A DNA stretch of 64,000 bases from Stomorhina lunata (Eukaryota; Arthropoda; Insecta; Diptera; Rhiniidae), in NCBI GenBank assembly GCA_933228675.1, contig OW121740.1, positions 8,647,442-8,711,441 of the forward strand, in the 5' to 3' direction. Every line of letters starts with the position of its first letter. Position 1 is the stretch's first letter. Under the pieces are notes generated by a model, which saw only the letters and a program-made list of their open reading frames with translations, did not search any database and was not told the DNA's origin. Shown here piece after piece: positions 24,291 through 36,299 of the stretch. The translations under genes were made by a program, and so were the position numbers.

Positions 24291-25465
24291 TCGTTTATCA
24301 TGCTCTTGATAATCTTTCTAAGAAAAGTATCTGAAAAAGTCCTCTACATTCATATAAACCCCCCAAACTTCTTTGCTTTAAAATTTGTTTGCTCACTTAA
24401 AAAAAAATTCACTTTCGAGGGTCCTTTATAGAAACTCTTAAAAGGACTGGGTATTGAACAATATTTCTATTGTATAGAAGTAGCAACAATAACAATAGCA
24501 ACAATAAGAACAATGTAAAACCAATAACTGAGGCTGAAGCTGAGGGGAAGAATGAGTGACTGGCTCTGGCCATAAATTGATTTCATTTCTGTTAAACGAA
24601 GGAATTTTTTTATTAAATAAATAACAACAAACCCCAAAAGTGAAGGACATGAAAGTGTTTCATCCTTTTGGAATTTTGCACGCGATTGTGGTTGAGTTTA
24701 TTGTTAATTTAAAAGACGTTTTCATTATTATTTTATTGTTGATCAACTTTTTAATATTTAACTACTCGATAATAATGGGAAAGTGTTTTGTATAAATTTC
24801 TTTTTGATAAATTCTCCAAGGAAATCTAAACAAAATTATCTTCTCCAAAACGTAAAAGTTAACAATTAAAAACTTAACCGTTCGTTTTCGTTATCCTGTT
24901 CATTTATTGAATTTCAAGTTTTATTCAAAAGGAATTAAAATGAAAAGATAAATAATTCAAATTAATAGAAATGCTCGTGTTTAAGTGTTTCCCTTTAATT
25001 CAATTGGAAAACGTGTTTATAATCTACTTAAGAAATAATTAAGTGACTTTTAAGGCACGAAATATTTGAAGGTTTTCCCTTATTGTTTCATATAATTTGA
25101 TAGCATCCTTTGACCTCAATTAGTGGAAATTTGAAAATGGAAAAAAAGCAAAGGAAACCTAAAAAATAAGGGCCATAGCAATAAACCTTAAGAGCAATTT
25201 GACCTTAAATTATTGAACCCTTAACCGAAATAGAACTTAATTTTATGAAATGAGTAAAAAATTTTAAGCATTATTGGGCAAAAATTAGTTATGGCTGTTT
25301 TTGTAAAGACTTTCTAAAATAAAGGTAAATCAATTGGAATGACATTGTCTGACCTTTTTTCACTAAAGCCAAATGTTAAAGAAAAAATAACGTTTAAATG
25401 ATAAAAAAGACTTCGTATTAGAACCACCAAAATTTTTCATAAATAATCAAAATCTTTTGTTTGTA
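24291..25465. other. Non-satellite spacer with a CAA-type simple repeat
   Basis: A degenerate (CAA)n run lies at 24,480-24,515. On the minus strand an acceptor-like TTCGTTTAACAG precedes a 39-codon frame (24,588-24,467), considered and rejected as a terminal exon. The rest is unique AT-rich sequence. Confidence 0.4.
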
Positions 25466-25469
25466 TCTA

Positions 25470-26765
25470 AAAAAATTCTATAAATTATTATTATGTAAAA
25501 ATTTCTATAGAAAAATTTTATAGGAAAAAATTTCTATAGAAAATTTTTATATGAAAAAATTTGTATAAAAAATTTTTATATGAAAAAAATTCTATAGAAA
25601 ATTTGTATACAAAAAAAATCTATAGAAAGTTTTTATATAAAAAAATTTCTATAGAAAATTTTTATATGAACAAATTTCTATATGAACAAATTTCTATAGA
25701 AAATTTTTATATGAAAAAATTTCTATAGAAAATTTTTATATGAAAAAATTTCTATAGAAAATTTTTATATGAAAAATTTCTATAGAAAATTTTTATATGA
25801 AAAAATTTCTATAGAAAATTTTTATATGAACAAATTTTCATAGAAAATTTTTAGAAAAATTAGGTTTAATCAGGCTTGAGTTCATTTAACTTTCAAATTA
25901 TTAATTTTGAAAATTTGAAAAGTAATTGTGGAGAAAAACTGAAAAAATTATTTTTGAACGCGGCTCAGTGGATTGCAATTTCTGTCCCGCCACAGGACGT
26001 CATCAGCACTTAGCGCCCTCGACCACAGTCGAGTTGTCAAATTGCAGAGATAATCATCAATTTAACTCATTTAACTCAAAATTTTTATATTAAAAATTTC
26101 TATAGAAAATTTTATATGAAAAAATTCCTATAGAAAATTTTTATATGAAAAAATTTCTATACAAAATTTTTATATGAAAAAATTTCTATAGAAAATTTTT
26201 ATATGAAAAAATTTCTATAGAAAATTTTTATATGAAAAAATTTCTATAGAAAAATTTTATATGAAAAAATTTCTAAAAAAAAAATTTTATATAAAAAATT
26301 TCTTTTAAAAATGTTTAAATGAACAAATTTTCATAGAAAATTTTTATATTAAAAATTTAAAAAAAAAATTTTATATGAAAAAATTTGTATAGAAAATTTT
26401 TATACGAAAAAATTTCTATACAAAATTTTTATATGAAAAAATTTTTTACAAAATTTTTCTATAAAAAATTGCCTATAAAAAATGATTATATGAACAAATT
26501 TTTATAGAAAATTTTTTTATATTAAAAATTTCTATAGAAAATCCTTATATGAAAAATTACCTTACAAAATTGTTATATAAAAAAAATTCTATAGATTTTT
26601 TTTTATTAAAAATTTTATACGAAAAAATTTAATTAGAAAATTTTTATATAAAAAAATATCTATCGAAAATTTTATATGACAAAATTTCTTTAGAACAATT
26701 TTATGTGAAAAAATTTCTATCAAAAATTTTTATATCTTAAAATTTCTATAGAAAATTCTATTTGC
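25470..26765 (+). repeat. 29-bp satellite array split by a GC-rich insertion
   Basis: Monomers TATATGAAAAAATTTCTATA plus GAAAATTTT have 29-bp spacing (for example CTATAG at 25,694 and 25,723). The array is nearly uniform at 25.63-25.84 kb and 26.13-26.26 kb and decays toward 26.76 kb. It is interrupted at 25,870-26,080 by unrelated DNA. Confidence 0.88.
25882..26076. mobile_element. Short insertion with GC-rich core and 10-bp direct repeats (SINE-like?)
   Basis: TCATTTAACT occurs at 25,882-25,891 and 26,067-26,076, enclosing 175 bases. The core (25,960-26,050) is the most GC-rich non-coding DNA in the window. It contains CGGCTCAGTGG, one base from the tRNA A-box TGGCNNAGTGG, and a 6-bp hairpin CTCGAC-CACA-GTCGAG. 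A clear B-box is not visible, so a tRNA-derived SINE remnant is only a possibility. Confidence 0.4.
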
Positions 26766-26779
26766 TTAAAACTTCTGTA

Positions 26780-29700
26780 ACGTTTTTAAATGGCGTTTAA
26801 ATAGAAAAACGATATCTATTAAAAATCACCAAAATTTTTTATAAAAAACCAAAATTTTTCATATCAAACCAGTTTTTTCAATGGAACACTTTCGATTTGG
26901 AATCACCAAAATTTTTCATAAAAAATCAAAATTTTTCATATAAAATCACATTTTTTTATAAAATATCAATATTTTTCATATAAAATAACTTTTTTTGTTG
27001 AAAACCTTTAAACTTCTATAACTTTTTTAAATGACGTTTAAATGGAAAATAGAAGACAATTTGGAGTCACCAAAATATTTCATATAAAATCAAAATTTTT
27101 CATATAAAATCAAAATTTTTTTACGAAAAACTTTGAACCCCTGTTACTTCTTAAAATGACGTTTAAATGGAAAAAGAACCTCGATTTGGAATCACCAAAG
27201 TTTTTCACACAAAATCAAAATTTTTCATATAAAATCAATTTTTTTGATGAAAAACTTTAAACATCTATAACTTCTTTAGATGACGTTTAAATAGAAAAAG
27301 GACCTCGATTTGGAATTACCAAAATTTTTCATACAAAATCAAAATTTTTCATATAAGATCATTTTTTTTTTTTGATGAAAAACCTTAAACCTCTATTACT
27401 TCTTAAAATGACGTTTAAATGGAAAAAGGACCTGGATTTGGAATTACCAAAATTTTTCATACAAAATTAAAATTTTTCATATAAAATCAATTTTTTTTTT
27501 GATGAAAAACTTTAAAACTCTATAACTTCTTTAAATGACGTTTAAATGGAAAAAGAACCTCGATTTGGAATCACCAAAGTTTTTCACAAAAAATCAAAAT
27601 TTTTCATATAAAATCAATTTTTTTGATGAAAAACTTTAAACATCTGTAGCTTCTTTAAATGACGTTTAAATGGAAAAAGGACCTCGATTTGGAATTACCA
27701 AAGTTTTTCATACAAAATCAAAATTTTCATATAAAATCATTTTTTTTTTTTTTGATGAAAAACCTTAAACCTCTGTTACTTCTTAAAATGACGTTTAAAT
27801 GGAAAAAGGACCTGGATTTGGAATTACCAACATTTTTCATACAAAATTAAAATTTTGCATATAAAATCAATTTTTTTTTTTTATGAAAAACTTTAAACCT
27901 CTATAACTTCTTTAAATGACGTTTAAATGGAATCACAAAAATTTTTCATAAAAAATAAAAATTTTTCATATAAAATCAAAATTTTGCATAAAAAAAACAA
28001 AACTTTTCATATAAAATCAATTTTTTGATGAAAAACTTAAAACCTCTGAAACTTATTTAAATGACATTTAAATAGAGAAAGGACCACGATTTGGAATCAT
28101 CAACATTTTTCATTAAAAATCTAGATTTTTCATATAAAATCAAATTTTTTGATAAAAAACTTTAAACCTCTGTAACTTCATAAAATGTCGTTTAAATGGA
28201 AAAAGAACCTCGATTTGAAATCACCAAAATTTTTCATAAAAATTAAAAATGTTTCATATACAATCAAAATTTTGCATAAAAAAATAAAACTTTTCATATA
28301 AAATCAATTTTTTTATGAAAAACTAGAAACTTCTGAAACATATTTAAATGACGTTTAAATAGAGAAAACCTTTTTCATTAAAAATCCAAATTTTTCATAT
28401 AAAATCAAAAAAAAACTTTAAACCTCTGTAACTTCTTAAAATGTCGTTTAAATGGAAAAAGAACCGCGATTTGAAATCACCAAAATTTTTCATAAAAAAA
28501 CCAAAATTTTTTATATAAAATCACATTTTTTGTTGAAAAATTGTAAACCTCTGTAACTTCTTAAAATGACGTTTAAATGGAAAAAGAACCTCGATTTGAA
28601 ATCACCAAAGTTTTTCACACAAAATCAAAATTTTTCATATAAAATCAATTTTTTTGATGAAAAACTTTAAACATCTATAACTTCTTTAGATGAGGTTTAA
28701 ATAGAAAAAGGACCTCGATTTGGAATTACCAAAATTTTTCATACAAAATCAAAATTTTTCATATAAAATCAATTTTTTTTATGAAAAATTGTTAACCTCT
28801 GTAACTTTTTCACACAAAATCAAAATTTTTCATATAAAATCAATTTTTTGATGAAAAACTTTAAACATCTGTAACATCTTTAAATGTCGTTTAAATGGAA
28901 AAAGTACCTGGATTTGGAATTACTAAAATTTTTCATACAAAATCAAAATTTTTCATATAAAATCAATTTTTTTTTATGAAAAACCTTAAACCTCTGTAAC
29001 TTCTTTAAATGAAAAAAGAACCTCGATTTGGAATCACAAAAATTTTTCATAAAAAATAAAAATTTTTCATATACAATCAAAATTTTGCATAAAAAAACAA
29101 AACTTTTCATATAAAATCAATTTTTTTATGAAAAACTTGAAACCTCTGAAACTTATTTAAATGACATTTAAATAGAGAAAGGACTACGACTTGGAATCAT
29201 CAACATTTTTTATTAAAAATCTAGATTTTTCATATAAAATCAAATTTTTTGATAAAAAACTTTAAACCTCTGTAACTTCATAAAATGTCGTTTAAATGGA
29301 AAAGAACCTCGATTTGAAATCACCAAAATTTTTCATAAAAAATCAACATTTTTTTATATAAAATCAAATTTTTTGTTGAAAAATTATAAACCTCTGTAAC
29401 TTCTTAAAATGACGTTAAAATGGAAAAAGAACCTCGATTTGAAATCACTTAAATTTTTCATAAATCAAAATTTTTCATATAAGATCATATAAAATCAAAT
29501 TTTTTCTTAAAATGTTAAAACGTTTTATATAAAATCAGTTTTTTTTATGAAAAACTTCAAGCCTCTGTGACTTCTGTAAACAACGTTTAAATGGAAAAAG
29601 AAGTTCGCTTTGGAATCATTAAAATTTTATATAAAAAATCAAATTTTTTGCTGAAAAACTTTAAACCTCTGTAACTTCTTTAAATAAAGTTTAAATGAAA

Positions 29701-29790
29701 AAACGACCTTGATTTGAAATCACCAAAAATTTTTCGTATAAAATCAAAATTTTTCATACAAAATTAACTTTTTGAATGAAAAAGTTTAAT
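26780..29790 (+). repeat. Array of a roughly 125-bp tandem repeat, about 22 units
   Basis: The marker TGACGTTTAAATGG recurs at about 27,159, 27,282, 27,412, 27,537, 27,661, 27,790, 27,917 and onward, at mostly 123-130-base spacing. Each unit continues AAAAAGAACCTCGATTTGGA, then ATCACCAAAATTTTTCATA, one or more ATTTTTCATATAAAATCAA sub-repeats, a T-run, GATGAAAAACTTTAAACCTC and TGTAACTTCTT. Unit length varies through the number of sub-repeats. The open frame at 27,659-27,850 merely translates two units. Confidence 0.9.
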
Positions 29791-30830
29791 TGTTTAAATC
29801 CTTGTTTAATCTCTAAATTTCCATTAAACTTGTTAATATCCTTAACATAACCATTGATGTCGTTAGCTTAACAACCTTTTCGAATATAAAATCTTTTATC
29901 TTGATAATGACCTTGTTATGAAGCTTAACTCAACTAAAATCAACTAAACCTTGAAAATTGTCCAAAAAAATATTTAAAGTTATACAAGTACATATTGTAT
30001 CAGTCCTTGTGCTCAGTCTTAGGGATCATCCTTATTATGCTACTCGTTGTTGTGGATAAGTACTTATATGTTATTTTTATTTATTCGGATGATGTAGGGA
30101 ATCGTGTTTGGAATTTTAATGGTCAGTCATTTTTCATTTTTTTACATATTCAATGCCACATGAAACGACATCAAACTCTTTAAATCCTGATTATTATTGT
30201 ATATTTTCTGTTTATTTATCCTTAAAGCTTTTGGGAACAAAGTCATGTTCTTGGGACTTAAAGTAGTGAGTGGTTTGCTGCTCATTTCTGCTTGGTCCCT
30301 CTATTTTCATTTAATTTTCCATTTTAATTTTTTCTTAACCTCCCTCTTTCTAAATCTAAAATACCTTCCAGCTAAATCCTATTTGTTTACTTTAGTTTGC
30401 TATGTCCCTGTGTTTTTCCCCTTGCATTTGTCTTTGTTCAAGAGCTTTTAAGTTTTTTGAATTTAAAATAAATGAAAACATTGTAACTGCGTCAAGGGAT
30501 CCATCATGTGAATGTGTAGGAAGCAGGACTTTAACTACATAGAAAATTACTAAAACTAATGAAAAATTTACCTTTAAATAATAATGAAGTTTTACTTTTT
30601 GTTTCAACAAATTAAATCAGGAATTTTAAGCCGAAAGTCACATACAAGAATTCTAGATAAATGTCCAAAATCTTAAGGGCCTCATGTCAAAAGTATTAAA
30701 TTATCATCATTAAAATAAAGAAAATGTAAAATTTTTTTTATAAGAATTGGGGCAAAGGATAACAATAGAATTACCTATAATTTATTATGTAACAAAAACT
30801 TAAAATTTTAGCCAAAAGTTTAAATCTAGC
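29791..30830. other. Non-repetitive spacer
   Basis: A slightly less AT-rich stretch (30.0-30.55 kb) with several short open frames. None has conserved-looking composition, exon signals or support, so no gene is called. Confidence 0.4.
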
Positions 30831-32915
30831 GAAAAATTGTATATGAAAAAAATTCTAAAGAAAATTTTTATATAAAAATTTTTCAATAGATTATTTTTAT
30901 AAGAAAAATTTATAAAAAAAAAACTTTTTATATTGAAAATTCCTATGGAAAATTTTATATAAATTTTTATATAAAAAAATTTCTATAGAAAATTTTTGTA
31001 TGAAAAAATTTCCATAGAAATTTTTATTTAAAAAATCTATATAAAAAAAATTTTTAAATTAAAAATTCCTATGGAAAATTTTTATATGAAAAAATTTCTG
31101 AAGCAAATTTTTCTATGAAAAAATTTATGAAGCAAATTTTTCTATGAAAAAATTTATTTAAAAAATTCTATATGAAATAATTTCTACAGAAAATTTTTAT
31201 ATTAAAATTTTTGTATATAAAAAAAATTATGAAAAAAATTCTATAAAAAATTTTTATATGAAAACATTCTATAGAAAATTTTTATATGAAAATGTCTATA
31301 TTAAAAATTTCTATAAAAAAATTTCTATTAAAAAATTTCTATAGAAAATTTTTATATTAAAAATTTCTCTAGAAAATTTTTATATGAAAAAATTTTCTAT
31401 AGAAAATGTTTATATATGCAAAAAATTTCTATCAAAAATTTTTTTATCTAAAAATTTCTATAGAAAAATTTTATATGAAAAAATTTCCATAGAAAATTTT
31501 TATATGAAAAAAATTCTATAGAAACTTTTTATAGAAAAAAATTTCTATCAAAAATGTTTTTATCCAAAAATTTCTATAAAAAATTTGAAAGAAAATTTTT
31601 ATATGCAAAAATTTCTATAGAAAATTTTTATATGAAAAAATGTATATCAAAAATTTATCCAAAAATTTCTATAAAAAATTTGTAAGAAAATTTTTAAATG
31701 CAAAAGTTTCTAAAGAAAATTTTTATATGAAAAAATTTCTATAGAATATTTTTATATTAAAAAATTTCTATAAAAAAATGTAATATGAAAAAATTTCTTA
31801 TTCTAAAAAATTTATATAGAAAATATTTAAATTAAAAATTTCTGTAGAAAATTTTTATATGAAAAAATTCCTATAAAAAATGTTAATATAAATAAATTTC
31901 TATAAAAAAAAATTTATTTGAAAAAAGTTCTATACAAAAATTTTTATATGAAAAAAATTCTATAGACTATTTTTATATGAAAAATTTCTTTAAAAAAATT
32001 TTATATGAAAAAATTTTTATAGAAAATTTTTATGTAAAAAAATTTCTGTAGAAAATTTATATCAAAAGTTTTTTATCTAAAAATTTTTATAGAAAATTTT
32101 TATATAAAAAAATTTATATAGAAAATTTTCATATGAAAAAATTTCTATAAATTTTTTTTTATATTAAAAATTTCTATAGAATATTTTTATATGAAAAAAT
32201 TTCTAACAAAAATTTTTATATGAAAAAATTTTTTAAAAAATATTAAATGTAAAAATTTATATAGAAAATTTTAATATGAAAAAATTTCTATAGAAAATTT
32301 TATACGAAAAAATTTCTATAGAAAATTTTTATATTTAAAATTTTTATATTAAAAATTTCTATAGAAAATTTTTTTATTAAAAATTTCTATAAAAATTATA
32401 TGAAAAATTTCTATAAAAAATGTATATGTGAAAAAATTTCTATAAAAAAATTAATACAAAAAATTCTATAGTTTTTATATTAAGATTTCAGAAGGAAACT
32501 TTTATATTAAAATTTTTAAAGAAAATTTTTATTTGAAAAAATTTTTATATGAAAGAATATCTATAGAAAATTTTTGAATGAAAAAATTTGTTATAGAAAA
32601 TTTTTATACAAAAAAATTTTTTTAGAAAATTTTAATATAAAAAAATTTCTTAGAAAATTTTTATATGAAAAAATATCTATCGAAAATTTTAATATGAAAA
32701 AATTTCTATTCAAAATTTTTTATCAAAAAATTGCTATAGAAATTTTTATATGAAAAAATGTCTATAAAAATTTTTTATGAAAAAAATTCTAAAAATTTTT
32801 TATGAAAAAAATTCTAAAAATTTTTTATGAAAAAAATTCTAAAAATTTTTTTATTAAAACTTTTTTATATCCAAAAATTTTTTGTGTAAAAATTTCTGTA
32901 CAGTAAAAAATTTAC
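30831..32915 (+). repeat. 29-bp satellite array, diverged, about 70 monomers
   Basis: It is built from AAAAAATTTCTATAGAAAAT plus TTTTATATG with many indels. The more regular parts are at 31.3-31.5 kb and 32.25-32.35 kb. Near 32,775-32,840 a shorter local unit TTTTTTATGAAAAAAATTCT is tandemly repeated. Confidence 0.85.
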
Positions 32916-32924
32916 GAAAAATTC

Positions 32925-33840
32925 CTATTGATAACTTTTCTATAGAAAAGTCATCCGTTCGCTAACTCTTATATAGAAAATTTATCCTATCGATAACTTT
33001 TCTACAGAAAAGTCATCCTATCGATAACTTTTCTACAGAAAAGTCATCCTATCGATAACTTTTCTATAGAAAAGTCATCCTATCGATAACTTTTCTATAG
33101 AAAAGTCATCCTATCGATAACTTTACTCTAAAACATTCATCCTATCGACAACTTTTCTATAGAAAAGTTATCCTATCGATAACTTTTCTATAGAAAAGTC
33201 ATCCTATCGATAACTTTTCTAGAGAAAAGTCATCCAGTCGATAACTTTTCTATAAAAAAGTCATCCTATCGATAACTTTTCTATAGAAAAGTTATCCTAT
33301 CGATAACTTTTCTATAGAAAAGTTATCCTATCGATAACTTTTCTATAGAAAAGTCATCCTATTGATAATTTTTTATCGAAAAGTCATCCAATCGATAACT
33401 TTTCTATAGAAAAGTCATTCTATCTATAGAAAAGTCATCCTACCTATAACTTTTCTATAGAAAAGTTATCATATTGATAATATTTCTAAAGAAGAGTCAT
33501 CATATCGATAAATTTTCTATGGAAAAGTCATCCTATCGATAACTTTTGTATATAAAAGTCATTCTATCGATAACTTTTGTATAGAGAAGTCATCTTATCG
33601 ATAACTTTTCTATAGAAAAGTCATCCTATCGATAACTTTTCTATAGAAAAGACATCATATCGATAACTTTTCTTTAGAAAAGCCATCCTATCGATAACTT
33701 TTTATAGAAAAGTCATCATATCGATAACTTTTCTATAGAAAAGTCATCCTATCGATAAGTTTTTTATAGAAAAGTCATTCTATCGATAACTTTCCTATAA
33801 AAAATTTATGATATCGCTAACTTTTCAATAGAAAAATCAT
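32925..33840 (+). repeat. 31-bp TATCGATA satellite, about 29 monomers
   Basis: The monomer is CTATCGATAACTTTTCTATA plus GAAAAGTCATC. This is the reverse orientation relative to the 22.2-24.3 kb blocks. Most monomers keep both palindromes, TATCGATA and TTTTCTATAGAAAA. Confidence 0.92.
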
Positions 33841-35740
33841 TTTTTTTTTCTAAATAATTCTGATTTCCTTGAATAAAATTACTTTTTGTTGTTTTTTTTT
33901 CCGGTGTTTTTCTTTGCAATTTTATTACAAAATTTATTTTTTGTTTTGGCAGACATATTTTTTTCACAATTTTTTTATTGTTATTAATTTAAATACTAGA
34001 TTTAACATTTTTCAAATAAATGACAGTTAGATTTGTTTGTTATTTATTTAAAATTTTTGTGTAAAGCCACAAATAACTTGAATAATGTCAGTGTCAGTGG
34101 AAAAAGTAAATAAAAATGTTAAAAATTGTTGTTTGTTAGACAGAGAAAGAGAGTGTGTAAGAGAAAGAAAGTAAGAAGAAAGAGTAGAACTTGACATTAC
34201 ATTTGACAGTTGACATTTAATTTGTTTATTATTAAAATACCATGTTGTTGTTGTTGTATTTGTTTATGTTGTTTTCTATTATATCATATACAAAAAGGAA
34301 CAAGTTTTTAAAATTAGGTTTTTTTTACAAACTTAAATGTAAATCATTTTATTATTTTTTTTTTTATAGATTTTTTAACATGCTTTTTTTAAATTTTTTT
34401 ATTTTATTTTAAATACAATATTTTACACAGAAAATAACAAAAAAATTATTGAAAAGAATTTTTAAATAAAAATTAATAATTGCGAGAGGTAAAAATGACA
34501 CTTAGGTATTTTGATGGTAGAATGGTAGTTTGTTTTTCTCTTCGTGTAGTTTTTCCAGATGTTGTTGGGATGAAGAGTAAGAATTTTCCTTATTTTTTAG
34601 ATGTTGAGTTTTAAAGTTGAAAAAATCTTCTTCGTTTCGAGAATTTCGCTATTGGGTTTTTTTTTGTGGATAAGAATCGTTTTATATTTGTGGACTGAGG
34701 CCTTTTATTCGTTAGTTTTTTAAATTAAGAACAAAGCATCACAATTTAACAGAGAGAACGGTGGGCTATTTTAATAAAAAAGAGAATGAAAAATTTATTA
34801 AAATATTTGAATAATAAAATTTAAAAACACATAATTCTAAATAACAAAATTTTCTACTTTAAGCAAAAAAGACTAACTACAAAATACTTTCTAAATTTTC
34901 TAGATTTTAGTAACAAAAACTACTTGTAAGTAGCGTTTTGTTTATTTAAACTTCAACAAAAATTAATTTTTTTGGGGTTGAGGGGGGGTAGGTTTTCAGG
35001 ATAATTTCGGAGATAATTTTGGTTACAATATTTTGTTGGATTTCTCTGTTATATACTATAGCAAACATTTTCCTTAAGATTGTTTTCAAACAATTTTCTC
35101 TGTCTGCTTTTTTTTCTACCTCATGCATTTTTTCATAATTTTTACAAAATTTTTTTTCTTACCAATTTAATTGTTTTTTCGTTTATTTTGTGCTTTTTTT
35201 ATTCTAATGCTTGTGTTAGTTCTCAATTTAAAATAAAAATCGTTTCATTTTTTTTTAATTTTAAATAATTCGTAGATGAGTTGTTTTTAAGAGATAAGAT
35301 ATAAGTCGTTTTTATGATTTTTATTTTAGATTTTTTTTTAGATGTTTCTATTACAGCTCGAGAGTTATTTGTTTGAATTTATTCAAATATAGCCTCTTCT
35401 TCAGCTGCTGGCAAGTGAAAAAATTTTTTAAATTAGTTTTAAAATTAAATTAAAAAAATTAGAAAGATAATTTTGAGTATAACTTTAATGTTTTAGACGA
35501 TTTTTTAGTTATACTCTAGATATGTACAACCCTGCTTACAATATTTACATAAAACTCTATAAAAAGCTAAAAGTAAAAGCTTTTTTTCTATACACCTCAT
35601 TGTTACTTAGAAAATTTACAAACATTTTTAAAAAGCTCTTTTCTATACACCTTTTTCTGCTTACAATATTTACAAATTATAAAACCTAAAAAAGCTTAAA
35701 GTTTACAAAAGCCTTTCTATATACACTATTGACTTTTGCT
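33841..35740. other. Non-satellite stretch with a purine-rich tract
   Basis: A GA-rich run sits at 34,139-34,190 (AGACAGAGAAAGAGAGTGTG and following), with TTG repeats at 34,244-34,260. A minus-strand segment at 34,500-34,660 has a short Lys/Glu/Ser/Gln-rich frame but no acceptor in the right phase. It is not called. Confidence 0.4.
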
Positions 35741-35746
35741 TGTTCA

Positions 35747-36290
35747 AAGAAACTATAAACAAAGCTTTTCTTCACAGTAATCCAAAAAGCTCAATATAAC
35801 ACATTTCTTATTCAAAATCCTTAATACTTAAAAAAAATATTAAAAAGCTTTTCAACTACTTTTTCTGATCTTAAAATTTTCAAGATTGAAACATAAGATA
35901 ACAGTTTTGATTAATTTTTAAACTAAAGCTTTCGATTAATGAAAATATTTAAAGCTATCACATTGTAAAAGCTCTTAAACAGATCAGATTTTAAAAGATC
36001 TCAAAGCATTCACATAGTAAAGATAAACGGAGCTTTTCTTCACAGTAATAAAAAAAAGCTCAATATAACAAATACCGTATTCGAAATCCTTAAAACTTAA
36101 AAATTATCAAAAAGCTTTTGAACTAATTTATTTGATTTTAAAATTTTTAAGATTAAAACATAAGAAAACAGTTTTGATTAATTTTTAAACTAAAGCTTTT
36201 GAAGAATGAAAACTTTTAAAGCTATCACATTGTAAAAGCTCTTAAACAGATCAGGTTTTAAAAGATCTCAAAGCATTCATATAGTAAAAA
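35747..36290. repeat. Tandem duplication of about 268 bp
   Basis: CTTTTCTTCACAGTAAT recurs at 35,765 and 36,033, and AAAGCATTCA at 36,003 and 36,270. Intervening landmarks such as ACAGTTTTGATTAATTTTTA and GCTATCACATTGTAAAAGCT occur in the same order in both copies, with modest divergence. Confidence 0.85.
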
Positions 36291-36299
36291 TAATCAAAT

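Noticed and set aside
24467..24588. Minus-strand 39-codon frame after TTCGTTTAACAG, in the right phase to follow the last visible exon (starts QMKSIYGQSQSL)
   Set aside because: Its second half is encoded by a CAA/TTG simple repeat, it is over 14 kb away across several satellites, and the peptide does not resemble the rest of the protein. Needs cDNA to revive.
25950..26060. A tRNA gene in the GC-rich island
   Set aside because: Only the A-box-like stretch fits; there is no acceptor stem, anticodon arm or proper B-box.
27659..27850. Open frame with a repeated MTFKWKKDLDLELP peptide
   Set aside because: It is the translation of two units of the roughly 125-bp tandem repeat; neighbouring units are not open and nothing indicates expression.
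30000..30610. Several short frames with hydrophobic peptides
   Set aside because: T-rich DNA gives Phe/Leu/Ile-rich frames; there are no start context, splice sites or composition shift.
34500..34665. Minus-strand 44-codon frame rich in Lys, Glu, Ser and Gln, as a candidate C-terminal exon
   Set aside because: The available acceptor (CAATAG) puts the splice in a different frame, which reaches a stop quickly, and the composition is typical of AT-rich noise.
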